A stretch of DNA of 10,830 nt, taken from contig CAZLNR010000021.1 of NCBI GenBank assembly GCA_964561035.1, positions 1 to 10,830 on the forward strand, written 5' to 3'. Position numbers and translations under genes: made by a program. Each line of letters begins with the position of its first letter. The stretch's first letter is position 1. The notes under the pieces are model-generated. The model saw nothing but the letters and a program-made list of their open reading frames with translations. It made no database searches and had not been told where the DNA came from. This stretch comes from XYD2-FULL-39-9 sp964561035. Its GTDB lineage: Bacteria > Patescibacteriota > Patescibacteriia > Magasanikbacterales > GWA2-37-8. Shown here in pieces: positions 1-5,910 of this stretch.

Positions 1-1
1 T

Positions 2-68
2 GAGCCATATTTGTTATGACTGAAGTTTTTGAAGCCCGCACTGCTTCGCTGGCGGGCCACTCAGGTTA
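2..68. repeat. Left copy of an end-of-window repeat
   Basis: This stretch shares GAGCCATAT (2-10), a 12-base block GAAGTTTTTGAA (22-33) and CACTC-GG-TTA (58-68) with the right end of the window, in the same order and orientation. The right copy is more compact: it lacks about 9 bases after GAGCCATAT and lacks the 24-bp hairpin at 34-57. Similarity is partial, and the left side of this copy is cut by the window edge. It may be a divergent intergenic repeat or an att-like end of a mobile segment; nothing here distinguishes these. Confidence 0.45.
34..57. repeat. 24-bp GC-rich hairpin element
   Basis: GCCCGC (34-39) and GCGGGC (52-57) are perfect 6-bp inverted arms around a 12-base loop containing GCTTCGC. 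The element is much richer in GC than its surroundings and has no T-run on either side, so it does not look like a Rho-independent terminator. Removing exactly these 24 bases restores the order seen in the right-hand copy (TTTGAA directly followed by CACTC), which suggests a small inserted palindromic repeat. Its length is a multiple of three. Confidence 0.5.
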
Positions 69-158
69 AGTACCCGCTGGTTACAATCAGTGTAAGGGTT
101 TCTAAGGCTTCTGTCTAGGCTCAAATCTGAGGCACCCGGGTCGGGGTTCAAGTTTCAA

Positions 159-176
159 AATGAGACAAATGAGACA
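159..176. repeat. Tandem 9-bp direct repeat (AATGAGACA x2)
   Basis: AATGAGACA occurs twice back to back (159-167 and 168-176). An inverted third copy, TGTCTCATT, lies at 200-208. Three copies in 50 bases suggest a protein binding site or decayed iterons, but no replication protein gene is nearby. Confidence 0.5.
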
Positions 177-209
177 GTATATGGGATTTTAGAAAAACCT
201 GTCTCATTT
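167..209 (-). terminator. Possible terminator of the hydrolase operon
   Basis: Perfect 11-bp inverted arms, AAATGAGACAG (167-177) and CTGTCTCATTT (199-209), enclose a 21-base loop. It lies about 60 bases past the stop of the last minus-strand gene, where a terminator is expected, and minus-strand RNA would continue into a U-rich, imperfect tail. On the plus strand five Ts overlap the right arm (207-211). The long loop and weak GC content argue for caution. The left arm adjoins GTATATGG (177-184), which can pair with CCATATAC (219-226), so a second fold competes or forms a pseudoknot. Confidence 0.4.
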
Positions 210-222
210 TTAAAATGTCCAT

Positions 223-234
223 ATACAGCTGTAT
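223..234. repeat. 12-bp perfect palindrome
   Basis: ATACAGCTGTAT is its own reverse complement. It overlaps the right arm of the GTATATGG/CCATATAC inverted pair and lies about 40 bases past the end of the minus-strand Nudix gene. It could be a dimeric-protein site; no adjacent regulator gene identifies one. Confidence 0.4.
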
Positions 235-271
235 TTCGGCCTTTTTTGGTTTTACGGGTTGGTTTGGCATA

Positions 272-829
272 TTATAATTTGTCGCTAACTCCATTCAAAT
301 AATTCCATGCCTTCAAAATAAGCACACAGCTTTGGCCATGAGTGATTTTACTATCCATAACCATTTGGACTGCTTTGGTCAGCGGTAGTTTGATATGGGT
401 AATAATTTCTGTACCTTCAAAGGCGGTATTAGTGAATGAGAGGTCTTCAGCAAGGAACAAATTTGCGGGTGAAAAGACAACACTGGTAAACGGATCCATC
501 TTTCCGAGCTTTATCCAATTCTTTGCTATACAGCCTAGTTCTTCTTTTAATTCTCTTTTAGCTGCTTTAAGGGGAGATTCACCTTTGTCTATAGCACCGC
601 TAAACACTTCAATACTATTTTTACCAACTGCGTATTTGAATTCTTTAGTTAAGTATATATTACCTTCTTCATCCATAGGCAAGATTGATACTCCTGGTAC
701 CATTTCTACAATGCCAAAAATTCCTGGATTACCATCTGGTCGTATTACTTGGTCTTCGTGGACACTGATCCATTTATTTTTATATTTTATGGTGCTGCTT
801 TTGATTTTCCAGGGGCCGTGTTTTTTCAT
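272..829 (-). CDS. Nudix hydrolase, ADP-sugar pyrophosphatase-like
   Basis: Nudix enzymes hydrolyse nucleoside diphosphates linked to another group, using Mg2+ held by the Nudix box. The box is complete: G-x5-E-x7-REL-KEELG at residues 78-99 of the 185-aa form. The N-terminal strand region with the LTKEFKYAVG segment and the bulky residues before the box resemble the ADP-ribose/ADP-sugar pyrophosphatase branch more than MutT, but substrate cannot be read from sequence. I start at the Met of MKKHGPWK; an upstream ATG at 892 would add 21 residues unlike Nudix N-termini and overlap the gene before it. Neither start has a good ribosome binding site. It is the last gene of the minus-strand hydrolase run, about 35 bases after the C39-like gene, and is the second Nudix protein in the cluster. 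Confidence 0.85.
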   Translation of the reverse strand: MKKHGPWKIKSSTIKYKNKWISVHEDQVIRPDGNPGIFGIVEMVPGVSILPMDEEGNIYLTKEFKYAVGKNSIEVFSGAIDKGESPLKAAKRELKEELGCIAKNWIKLGKMDPFTSVVFSPANLFLAEDLSFTNTAFEGTEIITHIKLPLTKAVQMVMDSKITHGQSCVLILKAWNYLNGVSDKL

Positions 830-864
830 ATGAATAGGGTTGAAGTTATTAATTTGTTTATTTG

Positions 865-1302
865 CTAAGAATTGGGATATAAAACATACCATGGATTGTT
901 GGGCAACTGTTTTCTCACCCCAGCTGTTACTTTATCTATACTCGGAAAATTATACCAGGGATCTATCCACCCATTTTTGATTCTTAATAAATAGTGCCCG
1001 ACAGGATACGTGTTATTTTTAAGAATTAAAGTAACTGACCCTTCAATTTTAGAAAATTTACTGGCCTCTTTTAAATTGATTCTGTATTTTTTATTTTGAT
1101 TGAAAAATTTACTTGTATAATTAAGATTATGCGTTTTTAAATATTTTATTATATCAAAAATCTTTATACCTTTTTCTATAGTATAGAATTTACGTTCAAA
1201 ATCCTTTTTAATCCAATCGTAGGGTTTGTTGAGTAGATTAGCTATACAGGCAATACCACAGCCGTTTATATCTTTCTGGTGTTGAAGTTTCATTTTAGCC
1301 AT
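865..1302 (-). CDS. Stand-alone C39-like cysteine peptidase
   Basis: The 145-aa protein has the arrangement of C39 (papain-like) peptidases: Gln9 six residues before the probable nucleophile Cys15 in the NGCGIACIANLL segment, then His103 in VGHYLL and Asp114 in WIDPW as the rest of the triad. In known families this domain cleaves double-glycine leader peptides and is usually fused to an ABC exporter. Here it stands alone, with no transmembrane segment and no transporter nearby, so the substrate is unknown and it may act as an amidase or a cytosolic protease. No signal peptide is visible. It is lysine- and aromatic-rich and noticeably more AT-rich than the genes around it. It lies between two Nudix genes on the same strand, about 60 bases after the upstream one. 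Confidence 0.7.
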   Translation of the reverse strand: MAKMKLQHQKDINGCGIACIANLLNKPYDWIKKDFERKFYTIEKGIKIFDIIKYLKTHNLNYTSKFFNQNKKYRINLKEASKFSKIEGSVTLILKNNTYPVGHYLLRIKNGWIDPWYNFPSIDKVTAGVRKQLPNNPWYVLYPNS

Positions 1303-1362
1303 ATTCTAAATTTAGAACTTATCTATCTTGCCATATATATTTTATATTGCAATACCATTCGA

Positions 1363-1791
1363 TTATTGCCTTAGTTCCGATGCTTTTTGTATAGCTGCTT
1401 TATAAAACTCAGGCATGTTTAAATTTGTAATTTCATCAAGACCAAAGGCCTGGAACTCTGCCTTGCCTGCCTCACCGTCATATTCAAATTCACCAGTTTT
1501 ATCTAAGAGCTTACACAGATAGCTGATAACCAGAACACCTCGAGATTCGTCATTTGAACTCGTAACTGTATACAAATACGCCTGCACTGGGGTTACGGCC
1601 TCAACAGTAAATCCTAATTCTTCTTGCATCTCTCGAACGGCTGTTTGTTCTGGCTGCTCTCCTTGGTCTAATTTACCGCCTGGCAACTCCCACTCTAGCC
1701 GCTCATTCTTTCGCAGCCAGATTTTTCCCTCATCAAAAACAATACCCTTTATGGAAATTGGAATTTTGTATGGCATGTAAGTATTATTCAT
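1363..1791 (-). CDS. Nudix hydrolase, MutT-like
   Basis: A compact 142-aa Nudix protein, the usual size for a single-domain MutT-type enzyme that hydrolyses nucleoside triphosphates or related nucleotides. The Nudix box is intact at residues 39-61: GKLDQGE, then seven residues, then REMQEELGF, preceded by the typical WELPGG lead-in. The N-terminal strand ISIKGIVFDEGKIWLRKN is typical. The substrate (oxidised dNTP, dNDP-sugar or other) cannot be assigned. It lies 18 bases after the VanX-type gene on the minus strand, so co-transcription is likely. It belongs to a different Nudix branch from the other one in this operon, judging by length and box context. Confidence 0.88.
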   Translation of the reverse strand: MNNTYMPYKIPISIKGIVFDEGKIWLRKNERLEWELPGGKLDQGEQPEQTAVREMQEELGFTVEAVTPVQAYLYTVTSSNDESRGVLVISYLCKLLDKTGEFEYDGEAGKAEFQAFGLDEITNLNMPEFYKAAIQKASELRQ

Positions 1792-1809
1792 AAATTTAGG
1801 TTAACAGTA

Positions 1810-2484
1810 TTACTCTAAAGTGCCGAACAATGCGGCGGGTTTATTGCTTTGGAATGCCCAATACCGGTCGCCATATGACCAGTGCCACCATTCGGTACCG
1901 TAATTTACAAAACCACTTTGCAACAAAGCATAGGCCAGTATACTACGATTTTTCCGTGCGGCTTCGGATATATTATGTGCCAGCATAAAACAGGCATTAT
2001 TACTTTCCTCTGGATTCGCATTGACCTCAGTTCCCATATCTAGATCTCTCCCTTCTGCATCTACAAGCGTTAAATCTACTGCCCCACCGGTTGAATGGGG
2101 TGGAATAATGTCGGGAGGCGCGATATATTTGCTAGCCTCCTTATATATTTTATCAGAATCCCAGTCAGGATGGGTTGCTGCAAGCTCATGTGAATACTCA
2201 TCAAAATATTCTCTCTGTAATGAAAGCGGCCGATAACCCTCAACTATTAACAGCTTTAAGCCTTGTGGGAGCCTATTTTGTGCTTCAACCAACTTAAGCG
2301 CTACAGATTTGCGGATTTTAAAAAACAATACAGAAGCCTTGCTTTTAGCTGTATCAACTTGTAGTTCTAAAAAAGCCGACAAATCAACAAGAGGGTCGTT
2401 ATTTTCTATAATAGGGATTTGTAGTACTTTTGGATCGGAGATTAATATGATTGAGGAAGGCATATTGTTCTGCAGATAAAGCAT
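1810..2484 (-). CDS. VanX-type D-Ala-D-Ala dipeptidase (M15D)
   Basis: This family of zinc metallopeptidases cleaves D-alanyl-D-alanine; in VanA/B-type operons it removes the normal wall precursor, and elsewhere it serves in wall-peptide salvage. All key parts are visible in the 224-aa protein: Arg85 in EGYRP, zinc ligands His130 and Asp137 in PHSTGGAVD, catalytic Glu198 and zinc ligand His201 in EWWHW. The spacings match VanX. No lipoprotein or signal sequence is clear, so it is probably cytosolic. No VanH, VanA ligase or VanRS partner is in view, so a resistance role is not supported. The start at 2484 follows a GGTGA in the tail of the preceding gene; the Met at residue 8 is an alternative. 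It starts 8 bases after the nitrilase-like gene ends, which implies one operon. Confidence 0.88.
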   Translation of the reverse strand: MLYLQNNMPSSIILISDPKVLQIPIIENNDPLVDLSAFLELQVDTAKSKASVLFFKIRKSVALKLVEAQNRLPQGLKLLIVEGYRPLSLQREYFDEYSHELAATHPDWDSDKIYKEASKYIAPPDIIPPHSTGGAVDLTLVDAEGRDLDMGTEVNANPEESNNACFMLAHNISEAARKNRSILAYALLQSGFVNYGTEWWHWSYGDRYWAFQSNKPAALFGTLE

Positions 2485-2492
2485 GTTCTTGT

Positions 2493-3317
2493 TTATTCAC
2501 CCCGTAATTTATATGTTTCTTCAGCTAAATCTAAAAAAGACAGATCAATATCCTGTATAATCATTTCTTCGGTATTGTGATTAAGCTTGGCTATGGTTCC
2601 GGCCATCGGTAGGGCAATCTGCGAATGGCCAACCAGATGGTCAGAGGAGCCATTGGGGAAGTTAGCGATCCCGGCTGCGTTCACATACACAAAAGCAATG
2701 TTATTTTCTACGGCCCGGGCTAAACACAGTGCGTCCAAATGCTGTTCTTCAGCCTCTATATTATATTCCAGTCCCTTACCGGCAATTTCTTTATACCAAT
2801 AACTTGGACAATACACTATTTGTACTCCAAGCGCATTCATGCGTTTGAATATTTCCGGGAACATGATATCCCAGCAAATAATTAAGCCTGCTTTGCCGTA
2901 CTTGGTATCAAAAACCGATACTTCAGTACCCGGAGTTAAAAAATGTCGCTCGGAAAGATACAGGTGATTTTTATGATATTGTCCGAGTACCGTCCCGGTT
3001 GCATCAATATAACTAGCAGTGCTTTTGGCGCCGTGTGCTGTTTCCTCCATCCAGGAACCACTGACAATATCAATATTGTATTGCTTAGCGAGCAATTGAA
3101 ATTGTTTCAAAAAAGTATGGTTTCTATCAAGGTGTGTGATATCGCCAAAAATAGAACTGGTCATGAGATCTTCCGGAAATACAATTACCTGTGCGCCTTG
3201 TTCGGCTGCTTGTTTGATGTAGGATTCTGCATGAGCCAGATTGATATCTGGTCGTAAGTGAGTGATGGAAAATTGTACGAGGGCGATTTTTAGAGGAGAG
3301 GCCATAGTTTTATTCAT
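2493..3317 (-). CDS. Nitrilase-superfamily carbon-nitrogen hydrolase
   Basis: Members hydrolyse amides or nitriles, or act as amidase domains, through a Glu-Lys-Cys triad. The triad is clear in this 274-aa protein: Glu49 in VFPED, Lys116 in YHKNHLY and Cys148 in IICWD, with the usual MFPE after the cysteine. Length is typical of the family. The exact branch (omega-amidase, N-carbamoyl-putrescine amidase, other) cannot be read. The reading frame is open to a TTG at 3377, but the extra 20 residues look nothing like the family; Met at 3317 (MNKTMASPLK) or at 3305 (MASPLK) is better, neither with a strong ribosome binding site. It is first in the minus-strand hydrolase operon, so its upstream region, with two palindromes, should hold the promoter. 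Confidence 0.87.
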   Translation of the reverse strand: MNKTMASPLKIALVQFSITHLRPDINLAHAESYIKQAAEQGAQVIVFPEDLMTSSIFGDITHLDRNHTFLKQFQLLAKQYNIDIVSGSWMEETAHGAKSTASYIDATGTVLGQYHKNHLYLSERHFLTPGTEVSVFDTKYGKAGLIICWDIMFPEIFKRMNALGVQIVYCPSYWYKEIAGKGLEYNIEAEEQHLDALCLARAVENNIAFVYVNAAGIANFPNGSSDHLVGHSQIALPMAGTIAKLNHNTEEMIIQDIDLSFLDLAEETYKLRGE

Positions 3318-3329
3318 TTGAAAATGAAT
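3312..3329. promoter_or_regulatory. 18-bp near-palindrome at the nitrilase start
   Basis: ATTCATTT (3312-3319) and AAATGAAT (3322-3329) are perfect arms around two bases. The site covers the 3317 start codon on the minus strand, so a bound dimer would block initiation or early transcription if transcription starts just upstream. An operator is inference only; AT-rich DNA gives such symmetry by chance more easily. Confidence 0.35.
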
Positions 3330-3341
3330 GTACCCTACCAT

Positions 3342-3355
3342 AAGTAAAATTACTT
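3342..3355. promoter_or_regulatory. 14-bp near-palindrome upstream of the hydrolase operon
   Basis: AAGTAA (3342-3347) and TTACTT (3350-3355) are perfect arms around AA. It lies about 30 bases from the 3312-3329 palindrome, in the likely promoter region shared by the divergent genes starting at 3317 and 3425. The two sites differ in sequence, so they would not be bound by the same factor in the same way. Confidence 0.3.
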
Positions 3356-3412
3356 GAAAAGTTTCTTTACAGGACAATCAGATCATGTAAAAAAAGGGAT
3401 CATTCATGTATA

Positions 3413-3418
3413 TATAAT
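3413..3418 (+). promoter_or_regulatory. Consensus -10 box (TATAAT) next to a start codon
   Basis: A perfect TATAAT ends six bases before the ATG at 3425. Transcription would start at or within a base or two of the A of that ATG, giving a leaderless mRNA. No good -35 is at the usual spacing; that position is an A-run. The surrounding bases are AT-rich, so chance is possible. Confidence 0.45.
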
Positions 3419-3424
3419 AAAGAT

Positions 3425-3886
3425 ATGTCTAAAAAATTAGAGGAAATAGATACGACCACCTTAATGAGGGTGGTGGATCATAAGGAGGAGATGCCTGAGT
3501 TTACGGAGAGGCAAGTGTTACGTGAACTTGATGGGCGGGACCTAACAGGACTTTCCCAGCGCGATCAAGCGATACTTGCTTTTGCACGTTCAAGACACAG
3601 GTTGTATGAATCATACCGGGATCGGTATAAAACCAGAGGTATGAGTGTGGTTGAATTACTAAAGAAATTGTCTGAATCGTTGCGGGTTGATTATGACAGG
3701 AAGATGTATATAAGAGAATTAGATATCAGGCAAGAGGAGGGAGAATTGACGGAAGAACAGCAATTGACGCTTCAGCAGTTGAAGGATGACATAAAGGAAG
3801 GTTCAAGAGAAGCTATGGAGCAGATAAAAAAAGGCATGAGAGGATTTGTGGAGGCGATGGAGGGAAGAGAAAAAAAGTTGAATTAG
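3425..3886 (+). CDS. Unrecognised charged helical protein
   Basis: I do not recognise this 153-aa protein. It is highly charged and appears almost wholly alpha-helical, with Glu/Lys/Arg-rich stretches, no cysteine, no signal peptide and no membrane segment. The C-terminal half (about 75-150) has heptad-like spacing of Leu/Ile in a polar background and could form a coiled coil. The start is uncertain. The ATG at 3425 fits a leaderless transcript from the TATAAT at 3413. A strong purine motif AAGGAGG (3482-3488) sits only two bases before an in-frame ATG at 3491 (residue 23), which is too close for a normal ribosome binding site. Its neighbours are a divergent hydrolase operon and a convergent DUF4365 gene, 22 bases past its stop; it stands as a single-gene unit. 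Confidence 0.65.
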   Translation: MSKKLEEIDTTTLMRVVDHKEEMPEFTERQVLRELDGRDLTGLSQRDQAILAFARSRHRLYESYRDRYKTRGMSVVELLKKLSESLRVDYDRKMYIRELDIRQEEGELTEEQQLTLQQLKDDIKEGSREAMEQIKKGMRGFVEAMEGREKKLN

Positions 3887-3908
3887 CTTCCAATTAATAC
3901 AGGTTATT

Positions 3909-4715
3909 TTAATTCATTCCCAATCTATTTCTTATCTTCTGCTCATATTCTGCCATATTCTCTCTAGAATTAGATTCATCAACTTGTTTTTTATTAATTA
4001 ATTTCTTGGCAGACTGTAGAAGTGCTAGCGCTAGCTTAAGCTTTGCTCTACTACCTTTTTCCGGCGATTCCTCATAAAGTGAAGCAGCTATTCCGAATAG
4101 GTTAGACCAACTATTCTTTAGGATGCTTTTGCGGTACTTTGGTGTTAATTTTTTAACTTCTAAAATATGTCGAGGTAAACTCATTGCTCTTTTCTCATCA
4201 AGTGCCAAAAAGTCTCTCGGCTGTAAAACAGGCATAAAACCCTTTATATACTGACAACGTGTGTAATCATCAAGTAGATCAAACAAAAAGTCTTGTCTAA
4301 TAAACTTTTTATACCTCTCCTTCGATTCTTTCACTGTACCATGTACAATTGGAGTAAACCTTTTGTACTCCGTTCTATTTTCCAAACCCTTAAAACTTCC
4401 TTGCGGAACTTGTTTACTTCCAACCGGTTCAGCATCTTGTACCCAAAAAACATAAACTGGTATAGGAGAATTTTTCCAGTAAGCCCGCGTGCTCGGTTTT
4501 ATTTTTGGTTCGTCCTTAGTATATTTCACCTGCACATAGAACAAAAGGTTGGTTGGATACTGATCTTTAATTAACTCACAGATCATATCATTTCCAACAT
4601 CATTACTCCCATCAATTTTATGTACTAAACAAAAATCAGAAAGTACATATTGGACAAATGCCTCACCAATATTTCCTTTCATTTTACTAGTAGTATATTT
4701 TGGTATATTTACCAT
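3909..4715 (-). CDS. DUF4365-type PD-(D/E)XK nuclease-like protein
   Basis: The N-terminal 120 residues match the DUF4365 pattern, a PD-(D/E)XK-fold domain often found near restriction and defence genes. Visible features are GNIGEAF (Glu18), the acidic residue Asp43 after a VGND turn, and the core strand FYVQVKYTK with Gln62 and Lys64, a Q-x-K version of the (D/E)-x-K site. The segment with YVFWVQD is typical of the domain's later strand. The C-terminal half (about 150-268) is lysine-rich and helical and I do not recognise it. Catalysis is inferred, not shown. It is 56 bases after the AlbA_2-type gene on the same strand, so the two may be co-transcribed, and it converges with the unrecognised plus-strand gene. 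Confidence 0.72.
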   Translation of the reverse strand: MVNIPKYTTSKMKGNIGEAFVQYVLSDFCLVHKIDGSNDVGNDMICELIKDQYPTNLLFYVQVKYTKDEPKIKPSTRAYWKNSPIPVYVFWVQDAEPVGSKQVPQGSFKGLENRTEYKRFTPIVHGTVKESKERYKKFIRQDFLFDLLDDYTRCQYIKGFMPVLQPRDFLALDEKRAMSLPRHILEVKKLTPKYRKSILKNSWSNLFGIAASLYEESPEKGSRAKLKLALALLQSAKKLINKKQVDESNSRENMAEYEQKIRNRLGMN

Positions 4716-4771
4716 AACAGCTTACTTAAATTTATAAATATAAAAAGGTATTTCGTATCAATGGCAGAGTT

Positions 4772-5800
4772 CTAATTTTTCTTTTTATAATGCTTATCAA
4801 ATTCGGCAATTATTTTTTTACTATAATAGTCTTTTTTACCACCTTTTTTATTTATAGGATCAAGGTAACGAGTTTTACAGTATTTAGGATGATTAACCAG
4901 CGGTTTTCGTATCGAATGAAAACGAGGATTAGTTACAAAATTTTTATAACGTTTACGTAAAATATCAACAAGAGTTTGATAGGTCAGAGGAAATTCTTTT
5001 AGAATGGTTTCCTCTCTTACCGCTAACGCAGAAGGGTCATCTGTTATTCTGAGAGCGCCACTGCCTGGTTTATAGCCCGCAACTGTGACTGGTCGTACAT
5101 CTCCGATTAACTTTAATGCCGGCTTACCTGTTTCAGAAAATTGTCCCTCTTTAATAAATTTCAATTTTGAAATAAGTTTACTATCGATAAGCACAGAACC
5201 TTTATTCCCTTCAATTTTACCATGGACCATATCCATTACTGCAGTATTAACAGGACCAATTTTTGTGACTCTTTGAAACAAATCCATCCATGCTTTCTTT
5301 TCTTGTTCACGTATATTATCAAATAAAGCTTTTAGTCCGGGGTACTTTATTTTATCATTGCGCGCGCTATAGCGGTAATATATTTCGGCTTCATGTATAT
5401 CTCCATCATTTTTTATAGCAATAACAGGTTTGGCTTCATTCTCATGAGTATAAATATACCCAATTTTTAAACCACCAATATCAATGACTCCTTTTTCATA
5501 GCGTATTTCTGGTGATAACACACTATTTAAATATTCGGTAATATTGGCCTCATCTTTATTTTCAAAATTATCAGTCCTTAAACCAACGACAGTTCTAGGC
5601 GAATTAGTGACTCCAAAAATAAGGTAACCTCCACGATTATTAGAAAAAGCCGCCATGCTTTTTGCATATTCACTTTTGGCCGCCCAATTAAATGTTTCTT
5701 TCAGTTCTACTACACTATTTTCTCGCATGCCCACCTTTTTGGTGGTTGGGTCAAACGATTTAAAGATTTTTTTCAAGTTACTGGCAGGATTTTGTTCCAT
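4772..5800 (-). CDS. AlbA_2/Schlafen-type putative DNA-binding protein
   Basis: The N-terminal region carries the AlbA_2 (Schlafen AlbA) signature: VELKETF (Glu32, Lys34), then KSMAAFSNNRGGYLIFGV at 47-64 with the conserved Asn-Asn-x-Gly-Gly, and the later KPVIA and YYRYS strands up to about residue 145. The family includes nucleic-acid-binding, nuclease and tRNA-cleaving members, several in anti-phage systems. It lacks the AAA_4 and winged-helix regions of the longer bacterial members. The C-terminal 70 residues (about 273-342) form a separate basic module with LTYQTLVDILRKRY, FHSIRKPL and KYCKTRYLDP followed by a lysine-rich end; it looks like a conserved nucleic-acid-binding tail, possibly related to DUF3644 C-termini, from memory only. 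It is upstream of the DUF4365 gene on the same strand. Confidence 0.75.
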   Translation of the reverse strand: MEQNPASNLKKIFKSFDPTTKKVGMRENSVVELKETFNWAAKSEYAKSMAAFSNNRGGYLIFGVTNSPRTVVGLRTDNFENKDEANITEYLNSVLSPEIRYEKGVIDIGGLKIGYIYTHENEAKPVIAIKNDGDIHEAEIYYRYSARNDKIKYPGLKALFDNIREQEKKAWMDLFQRVTKIGPVNTAVMDMVHGKIEGNKGSVLIDSKLISKLKFIKEGQFSETGKPALKLIGDVRPVTVAGYKPGSGALRITDDPSALAVREETILKEFPLTYQTLVDILRKRYKNFVTNPRFHSIRKPLVNHPKYCKTRYLDPINKKGGKKDYYSKKIIAEFDKHYKKKN

Positions 5801-5856
5801 ATTGTTTATAAAAGTAGATGTTTCTATCTTATGCCTATGTAACCAGATTTGTCTAG

Positions 5857-5867
5857 CGGTTTAACCG
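5857..5867. repeat. 11-bp inverted repeat in the 5801-5910 gap
   Basis: CGGTT and AACCG flank a single T. The surrounding bases (about 5851-5880) are GC-richer than the rest of the gap. It lies between the unrecognised 231-aa gene's stop and the AlbA_2 start, upstream of the latter. A control site is possible; there is no T-run to make it a terminator. Nothing else is recognised in this gap. Confidence 0.25.
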
Positions 5868-5910
5868 AGTACACCCCTGAGTCTAAGAATAAATAATCTA
5901 AAATTCAAAC

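Noticed and set aside
16..69. Short plus-strand frame from ATG 16 to TAA 67
   Set aside because: Only 17 codons, running through a GC-rich hairpin; the matching frame at the right end has no start codon, so it is not supported as a gene.
130..160. tRNA-like T-arm (GGGGTTCAAGT) near the left end
   Set aside because: The flanking five-base arms do not pair, and no anticodon or acceptor stem can be placed around it on either strand.
342..833. Long plus-strand open frame opposite the first Nudix gene
   Set aside because: It is antisense to a gene with a full Nudix box and its translation resembles no protein family.
5831..5880. tRNA 5'-half-like sequence (GTCTAGCGGTTTAACC)
   Set aside because: It recalls a D-arm, but no anticodon stem, T-arm or acceptor partner follows within the gap.
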